NCBI RefSeq assembly: GCF_023898315.1
Contig: NC_064618.1
Coordinates: 188,781,548 to 188,845,547, forward strand
From: Schistocerca nitens
Lineage: Eukaryota; Arthropoda; Insecta; Orthoptera; Acrididae
Length of the DNA stretch: 64,000 bases
Reading direction: 5' to 3'
Both the position numbers and the translations under genes were made by a program. Below the pieces are notes generated by a model that had not been told where the DNA came from, did no database searches, and saw nothing but the letters and a program-made list of their open reading frames with translations. Below, in pieces: positions 11,641-23,489 of this stretch. The stretch's first letter is position 1. Each line of letters starts with the position of its first letter.

Positions 11641-11789
11641 ATAAGTGTTAAGTGAGGAACCTAGGATTACAGCCTTGTACACTAACTTTCCTAACGCGAC
11701 TGGAAAGGTAAGACTGAGCTACTTGCCACATCCACTGAGAATGTTTCAAACAGTTACCTCATTTTTGCTAGATTAGGTTCCTTTTAGAG

Positions 11790-13212
11790 AATGCTGGTAC
11801 AGTAGCTCCATCCTTGTCAATCATATACAATTGTTCGCTCAGCGAAAGATCCGTACCCAAGGACTGGAAAGTTGCACTGGTCAGACCAATATTCAAGAAA
11901 GGTAGTAGGAGTAATCCACAGAATTATAGGCCCATATCATTAACGTCTATATGCAGCAGGATTCTGGAATATATATTATGTTCGAACATTATGAATTACC
12001 TCGAAGGAAACGGTCTATTGACACACAATTCATGGGTTTAGAAAACCTCGTTCTTTTGAAACACAACTGTCGCTTTATTCGCATGAAGTGCTGAGTGCTA
12101 TTGACAAGGCATTTCAGATCGATTCCGTATTTCTTGATCTCCAAAAGGCTTTTGACACTATACCACACATGCGGCTTATAGTGAAATAGCGTGCTTATGG
12201 AATGTCGTCACAGTTATGCGACTGCATTTGTAACTTCCTGTCAGAGAGGTCACAGGTAGTAGAAATTGACGGAAAGTCATCGAGTAAAACAGAAGTGGTT
12301 TCTGGATTTCCCAAGGTAATATTATTGGCCCATTGCCGTTCCTTATATGTATAAACCATTTGGGAGTCAATCTGAATAGCCGTCTTAGGTTTCTTGCAGA
12401 TCACGCTGTCGTTTATCGACTAATAAAGTCTTCAGAAGATCAAAACAAATTGCAAAACGTTGTAGAAAAGATATATATATGGTGCCAGAGTGGGCAGTTG
12501 ACCATAAATAACGAAAAGTGTGGGATCATTCACTAGACTGCTAAAAGGAATACGTAGAATTTCGGTTACATGATAAATCAGTTAAATAAAAAGGCCTTAA
12601 ATTCAACTAATTGCCTAGGAATTACAATTACGAACAACTTAAATTGGAAGTAACACACAGAAAATGCTGTTGGGAAGGCTACCCAAAGACTGCTTTTTAT
12701 TGGCAGGACACTTAGAAAATATAACAGATCTACTAAGGAAACTGCCTAAACTACGCTTGTCCGTCCTCTTTTAAATATTGCTGCGCAGTGTGGAATCCTT
12801 ACCAGGTAGGACTGACGGAGTACATCGAAAAAGTCGAAAGAAGGGCAGAACGTTTTGTATTATAGCGAAATATGTGAGAGAATGTCAGTGAAATGATAGA
12901 GGATTAGGGCTGGACATCATTAAAAGAAAGGCGTTTCTCATTGCTATGGAATCTTCTCACGAAATTCCAACCACCAACTTTCTCCACCGAATGCGAAAAT
13001 ATTTTGTTGTTACCGACATACATAGGGAGAAGCGAACACGACCATAAAATAAGGGAAATAGTTGCTCGTCCGGAAATATATAGGTGTCTGTTCTTTCCGC
13101 GCAATACGAGATTGGAATAATAGAGAATTCAGAAGGTGGTTCGATGAACCCTCTGCCAGGCACTTAAATGTGATGTGCAGAGAATCCATGTATATGTAGA
13201 TGTAGATGTTTC
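11790..13212 (+). mobile_element. Jockey-like LINE remnant with 3' end
   Basis: Plus-strand non-LTR element missing its 5' half. It begins inside reverse transcriptase with VPKDWKVALVRPIFKKGS and N-Y-R-P-I-S-L-T-S (about 11850-11950), then F-L-D-L-Q-K-A-F-D-T-I-P-H (about 12130-12170), F-L-S-E-R-S-Q-V-V-E-I (about 12235-12270), and a terminal R-W-F-D-E-P-S-A-R-H-L-N-V (about 13132-13170). It ends in a short 'gtagatgtagatgt' repeat typical of a LINE 3' tail. Many stops show it is inactive. It occupies the end of intron 2 of gene A. Confidence 0.75.
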
Positions 13213-13823
13213 AGAACATTTACATACATTATTTTATGTTTCACTCTTATGTTTATTTAGTGGTACCTTATTTAAGCAAGTAAACCACTTAATGTCATCC
13301 TAGAATTAAAATCTCATATCATAAAAATCATAAAAAATATTTTTATCCCATTATTTGATAGAAAAACTCTTATGCCAACTGCTAGTGAGACAACATGCTG
13401 CGCTCTAGTGACGAAGAAATAAAATCACATACTCGCGAAGGCAGCCATGTTAAGTGAGAAAACCACGCTTAAATTGGTAAGTTTTCTGTACGTGTTCTAA
13501 AAACTTGCAGCAGTTTTCAGCAGCCAAAGCATACATTTAGCATTACTAAGTACGTACTCTTCTCTTCATCTTTAAGATATTGAACAATACCCTAGTAATT
13601 TCACCCATAAAATGCTACAACTAGACATGAAAATCAAGTATACAGATTAGGTCAAATAGAACGAAACACTCGTAACTGAAAATCAGTTTATTTCACCTCC
13701 ATTAAAATTTGCGTTTGTGAGAGAGGAGGCTTTCGCTATGAACCAAGTTATGTGACACTAAATGTTATGTACCCAGCAATAATTAATAACGACTAGCAAT
13801 TGACTTCAGACTTATTCCGGCAG

Positions 13824-14210
13824 GGGTCTGTTCTCAAGAATATGGAAGGACTAGCGACGATGGCTATTTTCTATACCGCCCTACATTCCGCAGCAATTCT
13901 TGCGGTGACGTGGTCATGCAGCGCCCTCACCAGTGCATCTCGCCGTTCTGCTGACTTGGTACACAAGGCTCTTCTGCCGGCATCACGTAAAACTCCAAAG
14001 GACTCTGAACTGCGGCGCCAGCTGCAGCTGTTCTCGCAGCAGCTGCTGCATCGTAGTCCGCGCATCACCGCCTGTGGGCTTTTCGTCATCGATCTTAGTA
14101 ATATTTCATCAATGATGGCTGCTGTTGTTTCCTATCTAGTGGTAATTGTTCAGCTCAGTGTCACACAAAATTCTTTTGGGGAAAGTGGAAACCAAACAGC
14201 TTCCTCCTAG
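13824..14210 (+). CDS. Gustatory receptor-type chemoreceptor A, exon 3 (residues 302-429 and stop)
   Basis: Last coding exon. The acceptor ...attccggcag ends at 13823 and the frame is phase 0, continuing from exon 2. The open frame extends further 5', but the first residues upstream do not fit the family, and the AG at 13808-13809 would break phase. Visible parts: sixth membrane segment (about 308-330), the helix with R-R-S-A-D-L-V-H-K-A-L, then LRRQLQLFSQQLLHR, ACGLFVIDLS, and seventh segment S-M-M-A-A-V-V-S-Y-L-V-V-I-V-Q. The last matches the Gr C-terminal signature TY....LQF, here as SYLVVIVQL. A hydrophilic tail of about 17 residues follows, ending at TAG 14208-14210. The exon aligns along its length with gene B exon 3. 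Confidence 0.9.
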   Translation, partial: GSVLKNMEGLATMAIFYTALHSAAILAVTWSCSALTSASRRSADLVHKALLPASRKTPKDSELRRQLQLFSQQLLHRSPRITACGLFVIDLSNISSMMAAVVSYLVVIVQLSVTQNSFGESGNQTASS

Positions 14211-15634
14211 ACTTGCGGCAGTGTGACGTGTACCATCTTTAGTTGGCACAGTAGCACTAATGCATACATGGTGTGGTACAGTGGCGTTGAGATAAAGCCC
14301 CACACGAAATTTGAGACAGCTACACAGCAATGAGAGCTACGCGTTTGTACTACATGGGCAATGTGTACTGTTACAGGACCCCCTTTTTTTGTTGCAACCT
14401 AAATCTCGTGGTTTTCAGACATAGGGAAATGTTCGTAAATATTTTTGATAGTAGAAGGGTGTAAGAATTAGAATATTCGAACATGATGTTAAGAAATAGT
14501 ATAAGACATTTATTATTTTTGTATTTCCGAACAAGATTGACGGTTTGTGGCTATCTACTGTTATAATGTGAAACAGTATCAATTTGTTGTTCAAATTTGG
14601 GACCAAACAAGATACCATGATTACAAAGGAGGCCTTGGATTCTTTTTGATGATCTTACCACTAGCCATGTACACTTTTTCTAACTATTTATTTCTAGGAT
14701 CTTATATCATTTATAACTCTGTCTCATGCAACCTGTTACATCATAGTATCTTACTACATACATCCAAAAATGCATCTCCTATATTATACAATCACCTTTG
14801 TTATTTTTACTATCACTATTACTGTTATCACAATTAGTTGTACTGCTGTTATTGTAACTAGTGTTTAAGACGTAATGATGTTATGAATGGACATAAAAAA
14901 TCATATATGGGAACATCTTCTCATTTCTGTCAGTTGTGTACTATTACTATTTCTCATACTGTAATTATTACCTTTATTTCTGTAGATTAAATTTGAAAAT
15001 GTATGTGCTAAACCCATATCAGACACAAGAGAACGACTGGTACCCCTCATATTCAAACTATGATAAAAGCATGTTTTAAAGAATTAGTGTGTAAATCCCT
15101 CAAAACTAAAACTGCTGTTGTGGAAAACTGTTATAACAGTTTTTGATGCAGTTTCATAGAAAATATCCCTGCAATATTTGAGAATTAACTTCCTTCATAA
15201 AATTACATTTATTGTTTCATTAAAATCAGTCATTCATGTTGTGAATAATCAGGAAATCTACTGAAAATCAGTGCCTGTCAATAGTTAACAGACTTCAATG
15301 CCAGTGGCATAATTTATTCAGTGGCGCAAGAGATCAAAACATAAGTCAACGTAAGTCACCATAAATCAACAAAAGTTCCTCAAACTCTTTTATGGTATTA
15401 TTTACCACATGAAGGAGAAACACATTTATCTGAATTGACACCATTTTTTCCAATAACATTATAACAAGTGAGTAATAATAGTGTAACTGACTTTCTGCAC
15501 AGCTCAGAATGGCCTAGAGCACTGCTATGAAGTTTTGTTATCTATATTGGACAGTTAACCATACTAGATTGACAGCATTTATGTACTTTGTCCTGCTAAT
15601 CAATAAATTTATTCCATTGTCATATCAGCCAATC
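14211..15634. other. Downstream of gene A, no recognised feature
   Basis: AT-rich sequence presumably including the 3' untranslated region of gene A. I found no canonical AATAAA close to the stop. No coding or mobile sequence is recognised. Confidence 0.4.
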
Positions 15635-15647
15635 AGATTATCTTGTA

Positions 15648-15853
15648 GTCCGCAGCTCGCGGTCGTGAGGTAGCGTTCTCGCTTCCCTCGCCCGGGTTCC
15701 CGGGTTCGATTCCCGGCGGGGTCAGGGATTTTCTCGGCCTTGTGATGACTGGGTGTTGTGTGATGTCATTAGGTTAGTTAGGTTTAAGTAGTTGTAAGTT
15801 CTAAGGGACATGATCATAGATGTTAGGTCCCATAGTGCTCAGAGCCATTTTTG
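15648..15853 (+). mobile_element. SINE with tRNA-like head and perfect target duplication
   Basis: About 206 bp. The head resembles a tRNA gene, with a B-box-like GGGTTCGATTCCCGGC at about 15694-15718. A body follows ('ttaggttagttaggtttaagtag') and then the tail 'cccatagtgctcagagcca'. It is flanked by an identical 13-bp repeat, agattatcttgta, at 15635-15647 and 15854-15866, so both ends are fixed. The body and tail are shared with the SINE at 51232-51418. Confidence 0.9.
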
Positions 15854-16111
15854 AGATTATCTTGTAATAGTCGTAAATGTAGCGATAAGCAAATTTTAAG
15901 CATGCCAGTACTGACTAAGACCCAGTACATCATATGGTTCGTTTCTTATAACTGCTGACTTCCGTTTGGATATTTTGTAACACTTAATAAATTATGCCAC
16001 TACACTTTTAAGTCTGTTAACTGTTGATACACAAAGATTTCCAACAGATTTCCTGATTGTTCACAATATCTAACACTTTTTTTTTAAAGCAATTAATATA
16101 ATATTTTGACT

Positions 16112-16220
16112 GAACGCACTTCTATATTTTTGTAGCTGGTGCTTACCTGCAACAACTAGTAGTAATTTAACAGCTTTAAAGTCCTATTGTACAAACACAC
16201 ACACACACACGTGTGTGTGG

Positions 16221-16265
<45 letters not shown>

Positions 16266-16344
16266 TACAATAGGACTTAAAGCTGTTAAATTACTACTAG
16301 TTGTTGCAGGTAGGCACCAGCTACAAAAATATAGAAGTGTGTTC
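16112..16344. repeat. Near-perfect palindrome with CA/TG microsatellite core
   Basis: The left arm 16112-16200 and right arm 16257-16344 are reverse complements over about 88 bp with two mismatches and one single-base indel. The centre is (CA)n then (GT)n, also self-complementary, so the whole 233 bp could fold as one hairpin. The arms contain no coding sequence or known terminal repeat that I recognise. Confidence 0.93.
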
Positions 16345-18929
16345 GTACTATATATATATCATTCTGTTAGATGAAACACATTATGGGTACGAGATACTAA
16401 TTAATAAATCAACATTAGTTGAGATGTATTAATAACAGTAACTGACAAATTGAATGTGTAACATGTACATCTCTGCAGCTGTTTTTAATGCCACATTACA
16501 TTATTCGCCATTTCATTTCCATTTGTAAACAACTTTTTTTCTGAAAATGATGTATGAACAATGTGATTATTACTTACTATCTGATAGACAGATATCTGAG
16601 TCAAAAAGGTACATATTAGGCATCTCTTTGAAAGCAGAGTCTGTAACAGATGCTTACAAACAGCCTGTGAAGATAGTGGAAACCAAAAGGAAATATTTTC
16701 GAAAGAGAAATCTCTACATCATGTAATAACAGCTAGGAGAATTCCTGAATTTTTTTGTGAAATACTAGCCTCTCTATTAGGTCACAAAGGCTTTGTCAAC
16801 AAATCCAAATACAGTTCCACACAATAATCATGTAAACAGATCTAAGCATTCAGTATTTATAATTTGAGGTAACTAATAGTAACAGAAGAATTTTATATAT
16901 TGTGTAAACAATTAAGAATTGCTTCATTAACTTAGAGAAATGTTCATAGTAGTTAGGATAATTTGCTTTATTTTGAGTTACTGAAGATATAGCTCTCTGT
17001 CTATCTACACTGTTTAAATCATAAAATGTGTACTCATAGCAACAGGCACATTGTTAAATTTTATCTCTTGCATTCCCTTCTCCTCTGTTTTACCAAACCC
17101 AGACGCTAACATTATGACAAAAAAGTAAAAATAGACAAATCAAAAACCAGTCAATTCAGGCAAATAAAAAACAGTAACCAAATAATATTCTAAAGCCACA
17201 GACAAATGACTCATTAACCATCAATAGGTAACAACCTTCAGACTGTAAATTCACACTAACCGTATGTTTTAAGAAATTTGTGGTAATACAATGACTGTAA
17301 GCAGTATTTTAAATTCCAAAAAAATTTATAGTATCTTGGTTTATAATAATTTGTATATCGAATTACAGCTTCCAACTATTTCTTTCACAACTAATAATTT
17401 GCTTTCATTGAATCACAGTAATGCTGAGCTACTTCTATGTTAAATTTTTACATTATCTTATGTATTATAACGTTCCCTATATTACAACCTAAACTTATAA
17501 GAGTTTACAGTGAATATGAATTTTCCCAATGAATAATGTTAGTGGAGTATGTTTTTTCATGGAGTGAAATTGTGTACACATAGGTATAATAGACCATCTT
17601 TTTATGAAACTGGATAAGTCGTCTATTAAATGTATACCTCAGAAGCCAGACACTATCAGATGGAATGGACCATGCTTAATAATTACTAAACTTAACAACA
17701 GACAGTCATTTTATATTGTAAGCAGATTACTTAACATATGCTTTAATAGTAAAACCATTTTATTCGCTGTAGGTTTTTAAAATTGTTTCGTAATACGAAA
17801 CTGCTTCAGGACTTGTCCGGGTAACAAGAAGTCGTGAAACATCTGCCTACATTGGTACTGAAAGGAAAAAAGGACATATTCGGTTTAACAAAATCAGTGA
17901 GGAATCAGTTCATATTTTGAAACCAAAGAAAAATTCCCACTCAGATGTAAATGTTGCCTGAACAGTAACAGCTGAATCTCTGTTTTAACAGAAGATCATA
18001 TTGTATTCCACATCATGGTTCCTACAGAAGCGTTTTGAGTATAATTCTCGAGATACAACTATCCATGTCTACAAAAGTCATGAAAAGCATATAGATAAAA
18101 ATATTTAAATCATAGCTACAGTGTTCAAAAGTGTGTCTTTTATAGATCTCACATTCCATGAGCATGGCAGTGATGGATGAGCAACTCGTTGGTGGAGCTA
18201 GAGCATGGTCTCCTTGATATGTGAGCATGGGAAGAGAGAAGTTAAGATGGACGTGCAATCTGTTGTTGGAGAGCCAACAAATGACAAGCAGTGGGCACAC
18301 ACGTATAGAGGAAATGGCCGTTGTATTTCACTGCACGCTGTGGCTGCTGTGGTGGGACAGCTGCAACAAGGATGAGCAAACTGGCCAAATACTTACTACA
18401 GAAAAGCCTGGGCGTAGTTTGCTTCAGGGCCAGCTGGCTGGTCTAGTCCACAAATAGAACCTGGAGGCAGCGAATTGGCCTGTGTGCGTATGTTGTTAGA
18501 CAGAGTAGTCCTCTACCAGTTGTATGCCTCCAAGTCAGTGAACCGTGCCTACGCGTATTGAGAGTAATTCAGCCTTATCATCAGCACTCATTATACAACC
18601 AGTAGAGGTTTATTTGTGCTCTTTTTGTCTCATGTACGTTGAGGCTTACCCTTGTTTTTGGCAAACAATACGCTATTTATTTAACTGCCAGGCTACACTG
18701 GAGCCTTTGGCTAGGTTTTTTTAGCACAGTGGCTGTATTAGTAAACGTTTTAGCAGCTTGCACAATTTCTTCTGCAGTTCCATTTGAAGAGTTCCTGCGT
18801 GGGCAGTTATTGTACTTTGAATGCAGGCACCAATTTTGGTACATATTTCATTTCGGCCACGACTGTTTTTCAACATATTATTTTAAAACATTGAAGATAA
18901 CGTATCTGATCTTGTATGAAAATGCTTTG
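16345..18929. other. Intergenic sequence without recognised feature
   Basis: AT-rich DNA between the receptor genes. Short frames at 18022-18944 have no recognisable family. The 3' flank of the piggyBac remnant may begin within the last few hundred bases. Confidence 0.4.
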
Positions 18930-18949
18930 GAGTGTTTGTGGTAGTAGGT

Positions 18950-19491
18950 GTTACAACGTCCTCTCACTGAAGTTTCACCACTGTGTGATTGCCATTCATT
19001 GATGTCTCCCAGGCATCATCAATCCTGAGTAAAGCTTTCCTTATAGCCTCACTGAAAGCTGTGGTACTAATTTTTTTTTTGTAATTTGAACATACAAAGT
19101 ATGAGCATTTACAAGAATAGTATTGAATGGTAATTAAAAAGCCGCTTTGTGGTATAGCTTCACTGACTTCCTCAGGCGTGAGCCACAGGTTTTATTTAGT
19201 CTGAAAGATTAATGAAGGGTTTGGCTGCATTGTAATCCACAATTGCGTTTTATTTTATCACTTCACCTCCCCTTATTTTCATTGCCACAATCTCAGGTTC
19301 GTTTTTGCTGGGTACAAAAATTATGTCCCTCTTGTCACACCACTTTCCAACAAAAACCTTTGTGGAGGTTTCCGCAACCACCATTTCTCCCTTCTTCTAC
19401 TTTTTTGTGATGATAGTTTTCGAATTTCCCCTTCTTTTTGCGCCGAGTGTTCCCACCAGATGAGTCTGTTTTTCTAGAGGAGTATGCGCCA
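18950..19491 (-). pseudogene. piggyBac transposase, C-terminal part (broken)
   Basis: Continuation of the piggyBac frame beyond the SINE: T-H-L-V-G-T-L-G-A-K-R-R-G-N (about 19417-19465), K-K-G-E-M-V-V-A-E-T, V-G-K-W-C-D-K-R-D-I-I-F-V-P-S (about 19305-19355), and V-D-Y-N-A-A-K-P-F-I-N-L-S-D (about 19200-19245). This is the order seen in piggyBac proteins after the second catalytic aspartate. Stops interrupt it. The lower limit is uncertain. Confidence 0.7.
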
Positions 19492-19696
19492 GCCGCGCAG
19501 GATTAGCCGAGCGGTCTAGGGCGCTGCAGTCACGGACTGTGCAGCTGGTCCTGGCGGAGGTTCAAGTCCTCCCTCGGGCATGGGTGTGTGTGTTTGTACT
19601 TAGGATAATTTAGGTTAAGTAGTGTGTAAGCTTAGGGGCTGATGACCTTAGCAGTTAAGTCCCATAGGATTTCACACACATTTTAACACATTTTTT
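19492..19696 (+). mobile_element. tRNA-Leu-headed SINE inside the piggyBac transposase
   Basis: About 205 bp. The head has an A-box-like 'attagccgagcggtctaggg' and a B-box 'ggttcaagtcc', resembling a leucine tRNA. The body 'ttaggttaagtagtgtgtaagctt' and the tail 'gctgatgaccttagcagttaagtcccata' follow. It opposes the transposase direction and breaks its frame. Target duplications are unclear (tgcgc at both sides at most). Confidence 0.85.
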
Positions 19697-20744
19697 AATT
19701 TGCGCAAAGTTCATAGAAGTGTAAAAGTTATCTACAAAGAGTGTCCTTCCACAATTCAAATGTGAATCCATTAAGTCTAAAACAGCATTAACTTGTTTTC
19801 CACAATACACTTTAAAATTCCAAATATATCCTCCTGCAGCACTCACTTTGTATAACTTCGTATTTAAAACGATATCCAGGAATGTACTGACGAAATCGTC
19901 ACGTTCCACAAAAGGAACCATTTCTTCATCAATACAAACACCTGGCATATAAGCTTCCTGGAATTTTGTGTTCAGACGAAACACAAGTTTCTTAATTTTG
20001 AACACCTTGTCATATTCATCTATGCTTTCGCTGGCACAAAAATGTATGCAACTGAGGAACAAATCAAACAAATTTCGGTACATAATAGAAGACATTTGGT
20101 TTTTGTAAAGCTGAGTCCGTTACCAATAATCCTCCATTCTTGGTTTATGATCAAGTCCCATCCACTGCATAAGTACTATAAATTTCTTCAAGTCATCGAC
20201 ACTGATGTCACTCCATAAATTCAGTCTGGATAATGGTGGTAGTGTTCCTGCTGCTATTCCACTAACAACCTATTTCTCAGCATAACGGTTTGTTTCATTC
20301 ACTATGAAATTGCACATTTCTACATCAAGAAAAAATTTTAAACTTTAATGGTACGAATATTTGCGTGTAGATTGCGCAAAAATGCATTGCGTACTCCACA
20401 GCTACCAGAAAACTCAAAACTGTTTAGTTTTCCCCGTACCTCAGACCACTTGAATCATAGAGTAAGGAACCTATCAGCAGAAGAGATCTATTTTGGTGAG
20501 ACCTCACTTTCACTGTTTTCGTCAGTGGAAGAGGGAACTTTGTTGTAGACGTATTATTCATAACCTGTACCTGTACCTTTTGTTTTTTCAAAGGAATAAT
20601 TTCATTTCTATTACTCATCTCGCTCAAGGAATAAGCACTATAATCTGTGTCGGAATCAGTACCACTTCCAGACAGTGGTTCATCAGATAAATCGAGTCCT
20701 CCAGGCATTTTGATAGTCTCTGCTCTTGTGAATCCATTTTTCAC
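19697..20744 (-). pseudogene. piggyBac transposase, N-terminal and catalytic part (broken)
   Basis: DDE transposase fragments in order on the minus strand. An acidic serine-rich N-terminal piece starts at 20744 (with LSDEPLSGSGTDSDTD). Next comes I-S-V-D-D-L-K-K-F-I-V-L (about 20170-20215), then a long frame at 19697-20095 with V-C-I-D-E-E-M-V-P-F, G-G-Y-I-W-N-F-K-V-Y-C-G-K, and G-R-T-L-F-V-D-N-F-Y-T-S. The aspartates in CIDEEM and FVDNFY correspond to the first two catalytic residues of piggyBac. At least two stops or frameshifts lie between pieces. A SINE cuts the frame just after the N-F-A-Q-I-K region. Confidence 0.8.
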
Positions 20745-21364
20745 CGAACAACAACAAAATCTTACTGCAAACAGTCACTACACAACGCCACATATGCAAA
20801 CAAAATGTCAGTCCCAGCAACGAACACATCGAAAAAAGGTAACAATTGCCTATCATCCACTGCTGCCGCTACAAAACCAACATCACAATACTTTTGATAC
20901 TGGCCACGCACATTTTATTTCAACGATTGTGTGATCGTATACGCATCACAGGCAAATACTCACGAACTCTCACGTGATCGAATATGATGCCCATGGCGGA
21001 AACGAAGAAACCGATGTGCATCGGATATAATGCACATGACGGTGAAAGTGTTAAATCACAGTGTGTTTCCTTTTAAAATTACTGGGCATATCATTTTAAG
21101 ATTTTAGTAGAATTCGCCTGTTGCATAATTGTTTTTGCACTTGATGAAAATTACTGACATTGGTGAGCAATTTATCACGGAAAACTTAACTGTTCTGTTT
21201 TTGGTTAAGTTTGTGCTACTGTATTGGATTATTTTGTAAATTTCTTGTGCCTACAGATTCAACTGCTACTCATGTATCGTTTTTAGGAAATTTGTTTGTC
21301 AACCTTGAAATTAATTACTAAGAAACTGTATACAATTGAATTCATTTTAATTGGTGTTAATGAT

Positions 21365-21556
21365 GAAACATCATTTCTTGATGAAGAAATGTGCAATTTC
21401 ATAGTGAATGAAACAAACCGTCATGCTGAGTAAAAGGTTGTTAGTGGAACAGCGGCAGAATCATTGTCACCATCATCCAAACTGACTTTATGGAGTGACA
21501 TCAGTGTCGATGACTTGAAGAAATTTATAGTATTTACGCTGTTGATGGGTACTTAA
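21365..21556 (+). pseudogene. piggyBac transposase fragment, opposite orientation
   Basis: About 190 bp closely matching the reverse complement of 20160-20345. It reads E-M-C-N-F-I-V-N-E-T-N-R-H-A-E and I-S-V-D-D-L-K-K-F-I-V-F with a stop between. It is a second, inverted piece of the same piggyBac family, 100 bp from the TTAA foldback element. Confidence 0.75.
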
Positions 21557-21659
21557 TCACTTCGCGTATTATCTCATGTAAAGATTTTAAAATAATTCTT
21601 TGGTACCTGGCTGTTTTGGTAGATTGTTCTATTAATCTTTTGCAAAGCTGACTTTTTAT

Positions 21660-22432
21660 TTAAGGGAGGTAGGACGTCAAACGGGCCGACTTGGAGCAGG
21701 AGAGGCACTACAGGACATTTTATTTTCTACTATCTATACCTTTACAAATAAATTCATAAAACTTTGTCAGCATGACCTGAAAGGATTCAGGATTCGCACT
21801 CATAACAGTGGAAGCGCAAAAACATAACACAATAATTTTTTTAGATATGAAATTTCACACTTTTTTTCACTTTCTGTTGGCTGCATTTGTTGCTATAGGT
21901 ACATTTTTCTTCACAAGTAAGAGAGATTCTTTGATAAATTTTGCACAGCATACAAATCATACTTACAGGTGTATGAAACTCTAGAATGTTCCAAATCTAT
22001 TAAAAACTGTGGTAAAAATAGAGATAAATAGCTACAAAATTTGATTTTTCTAAACACAAAGTTTAAAACGTAACAGCTCATTCATTTTTTCATAAATTAA
22101 ATAGATTCTATAGTTTCAGACACCTGTAGGTATGGTTTGTGTGCTGTGCAAAATTCATCGAACAGTCTCTCTTACTTATGAGGAATAGTGTACCTATAAC
22201 AACAAATGCAGCCAATAGTAAGTGAAAAAATTATGAAATTTCACTTGTAAACAAAATTGTCTTGTTATGTTTTTGAACTTCAGTTGCTACAAGTGTGAAT
22301 CCTGAATCCTTCCTGGTCATGCTGACAAGGTTTTATGAATTTACTTGTAAAAGTATAGACAGTGGAAATTAAAATGTCCTCTGGTGCCTCTCCTGCTCCA
22401 AGTCAGCCCATTTGACGTCCTACCCCCCTTAA
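21660..22432. mobile_element. Foldback MITE flanked by TTAA (piggyBac-type target site)
   Basis: A 765-bp non-coding element (21664-22428) consisting almost wholly of two inverted arms of roughly 350 bp, about 85-90 percent alike by eye. The left end GGGAGGTAGGACGTCAAA matches the right end GGGGGGTAGGACGTCAAA read on the other strand. TTAA at 21660-21663 and 22429-22432 is the target duplication. No open frame suggests a transposase. The TTAA duplication is the hallmark of piggyBac-type integration, so it is probably moved by such a transposase. Confidence 0.85.
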
Positions 22433-23078
22433 TGGTGAATCAGTTTTGTCTCTGGCAGGTGTAACTGCTGTAAAATTTACTTACGTTTACCTTATGTATG
22501 TGCAAATAAATGTTTAAGGCTTGCTTAAATAAGATAAAAATTATTTTAGCAAGGGGAAAAGATCAATCACAGTTCAACCTAGTCTTACGACTTCCTCTAG
22601 CGGCATATTTGATAGCAGAGCGTGGTTATGGGGTGGTAAAAAGAAACAATCAGCTAGTCTCACACTGATTTTGTATGGGTTCCTTGCAGTGGGAAATATT
22701 ACTGGTTTACCGATCTGTTTCAGAATGGCCACAAGAGATGTGACCAGAGTTAAGGGTTTTTGCAACGCTGAACTATAGTATAAATAGCAAATTCCAGACC
22801 CAGGGGCTGCTGAAAGCGTAGCTGTTATGGTGCAGAGTCTACAAGAGGTGCTCGACCGACCTGTGGCCCTACCTCACATGCAGCTGGCAGGGGTGAGTTA
22901 GGCCATGATTCTGTCTTCTGTAGCTGAACTGCCTTCGGCTATATGTGTATTATAAGATAGTAAACTCTCTTGTTCACAAATTAGTAGAGTGTTGCACTAG
23001 ATACACAGGATCAAGAATCTGCATTGCGTCAAGGGTGTTGGGTTAGTTGTTAAGACCATTGGACAACTATAGTCTCAG
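22433..23078. other. Intergenic sequence without recognised feature
   Basis: No recognised coding or repeat boundary. It could be the outer part of the retroelement whose pol remnant lies at 24.8 kb, but no terminal repeat was identified. Confidence 0.3.
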
Positions 23079-23489
23079 GTGCGTATTTTAATGTATGGAA
23101 TTCAAGTGTTGTTGGGTAATATTCTTATAGGTTGCGATAATCAAAGGCATTCTGCTAGTGAGGTAGGTAAAAGCGATAGGGCTGGCTGGCGAAATGTTGA
23201 ACGCATATGTCAACTATTCTCAAGAATTCCGAAGCATTTGATTGGATTATTGGACACGGACGGCTTTCTGTCTGTTAAAGGTAGTAATGACATTGAAACT
23301 GCTTTACAGTTCCTCCCAGGAGGAACGATGCTGTATTTGGACGACGATAAGTATTATCACTTCTTGGTACTGATGTATTTGGGTCGTTTAGATCATGTAC
23401 TTCGGGAACCTAGGGAAACTAATTTATCGTTCGACGGATTTCGTCAAGTAACCTGCAGCCGGTTCCTCTCCAATGTTGTCGTTGCCTTT
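23079..23489 (+). CDS. Unidentified open frame, possibly gag-like
   Basis: A frame of about 137 codons that stays open until it runs into LINE copy 2 near 23490; the remaining 17 codons of the frame are LINE sequence, so the original 3' end is lost. The product is soluble with short motifs such as LLDTDGFLSVKG and FLPGGTMLYLDDDKYYHFLVL. I do not recognise the family. Its position upstream of a gypsy pol remnant in the same direction, with the LINE inserted between, would fit a gag relic. This is inference only. Confidence 0.3.

Larger units (their letters stand above)
18930..21050 (-). mobile_element. Degenerate piggyBac element, minus strand
   Basis: Remains of a piggyBac-superfamily DNA transposon. 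The transposase text runs from about 20744 down to about 18950 and is interrupted by a SINE (19492-19696). On the minus strand the probable 5' end reads CACTTTCACCGTCATGTGC from 21050 inward and abuts TTAA at 21051-21054, the piggyBac target site. The 3' end is not resolved. Stops and frameshifts make it inactive. Confidence 0.75.

Noticed and set aside
15648-15720. Possible tRNA gene
   Set aside because: B-box-like sequence is present, but it is the head of a SINE flanked by target duplications, and no clean cloverleaf was seen. The same reasoning applies at 19492 and 51232.
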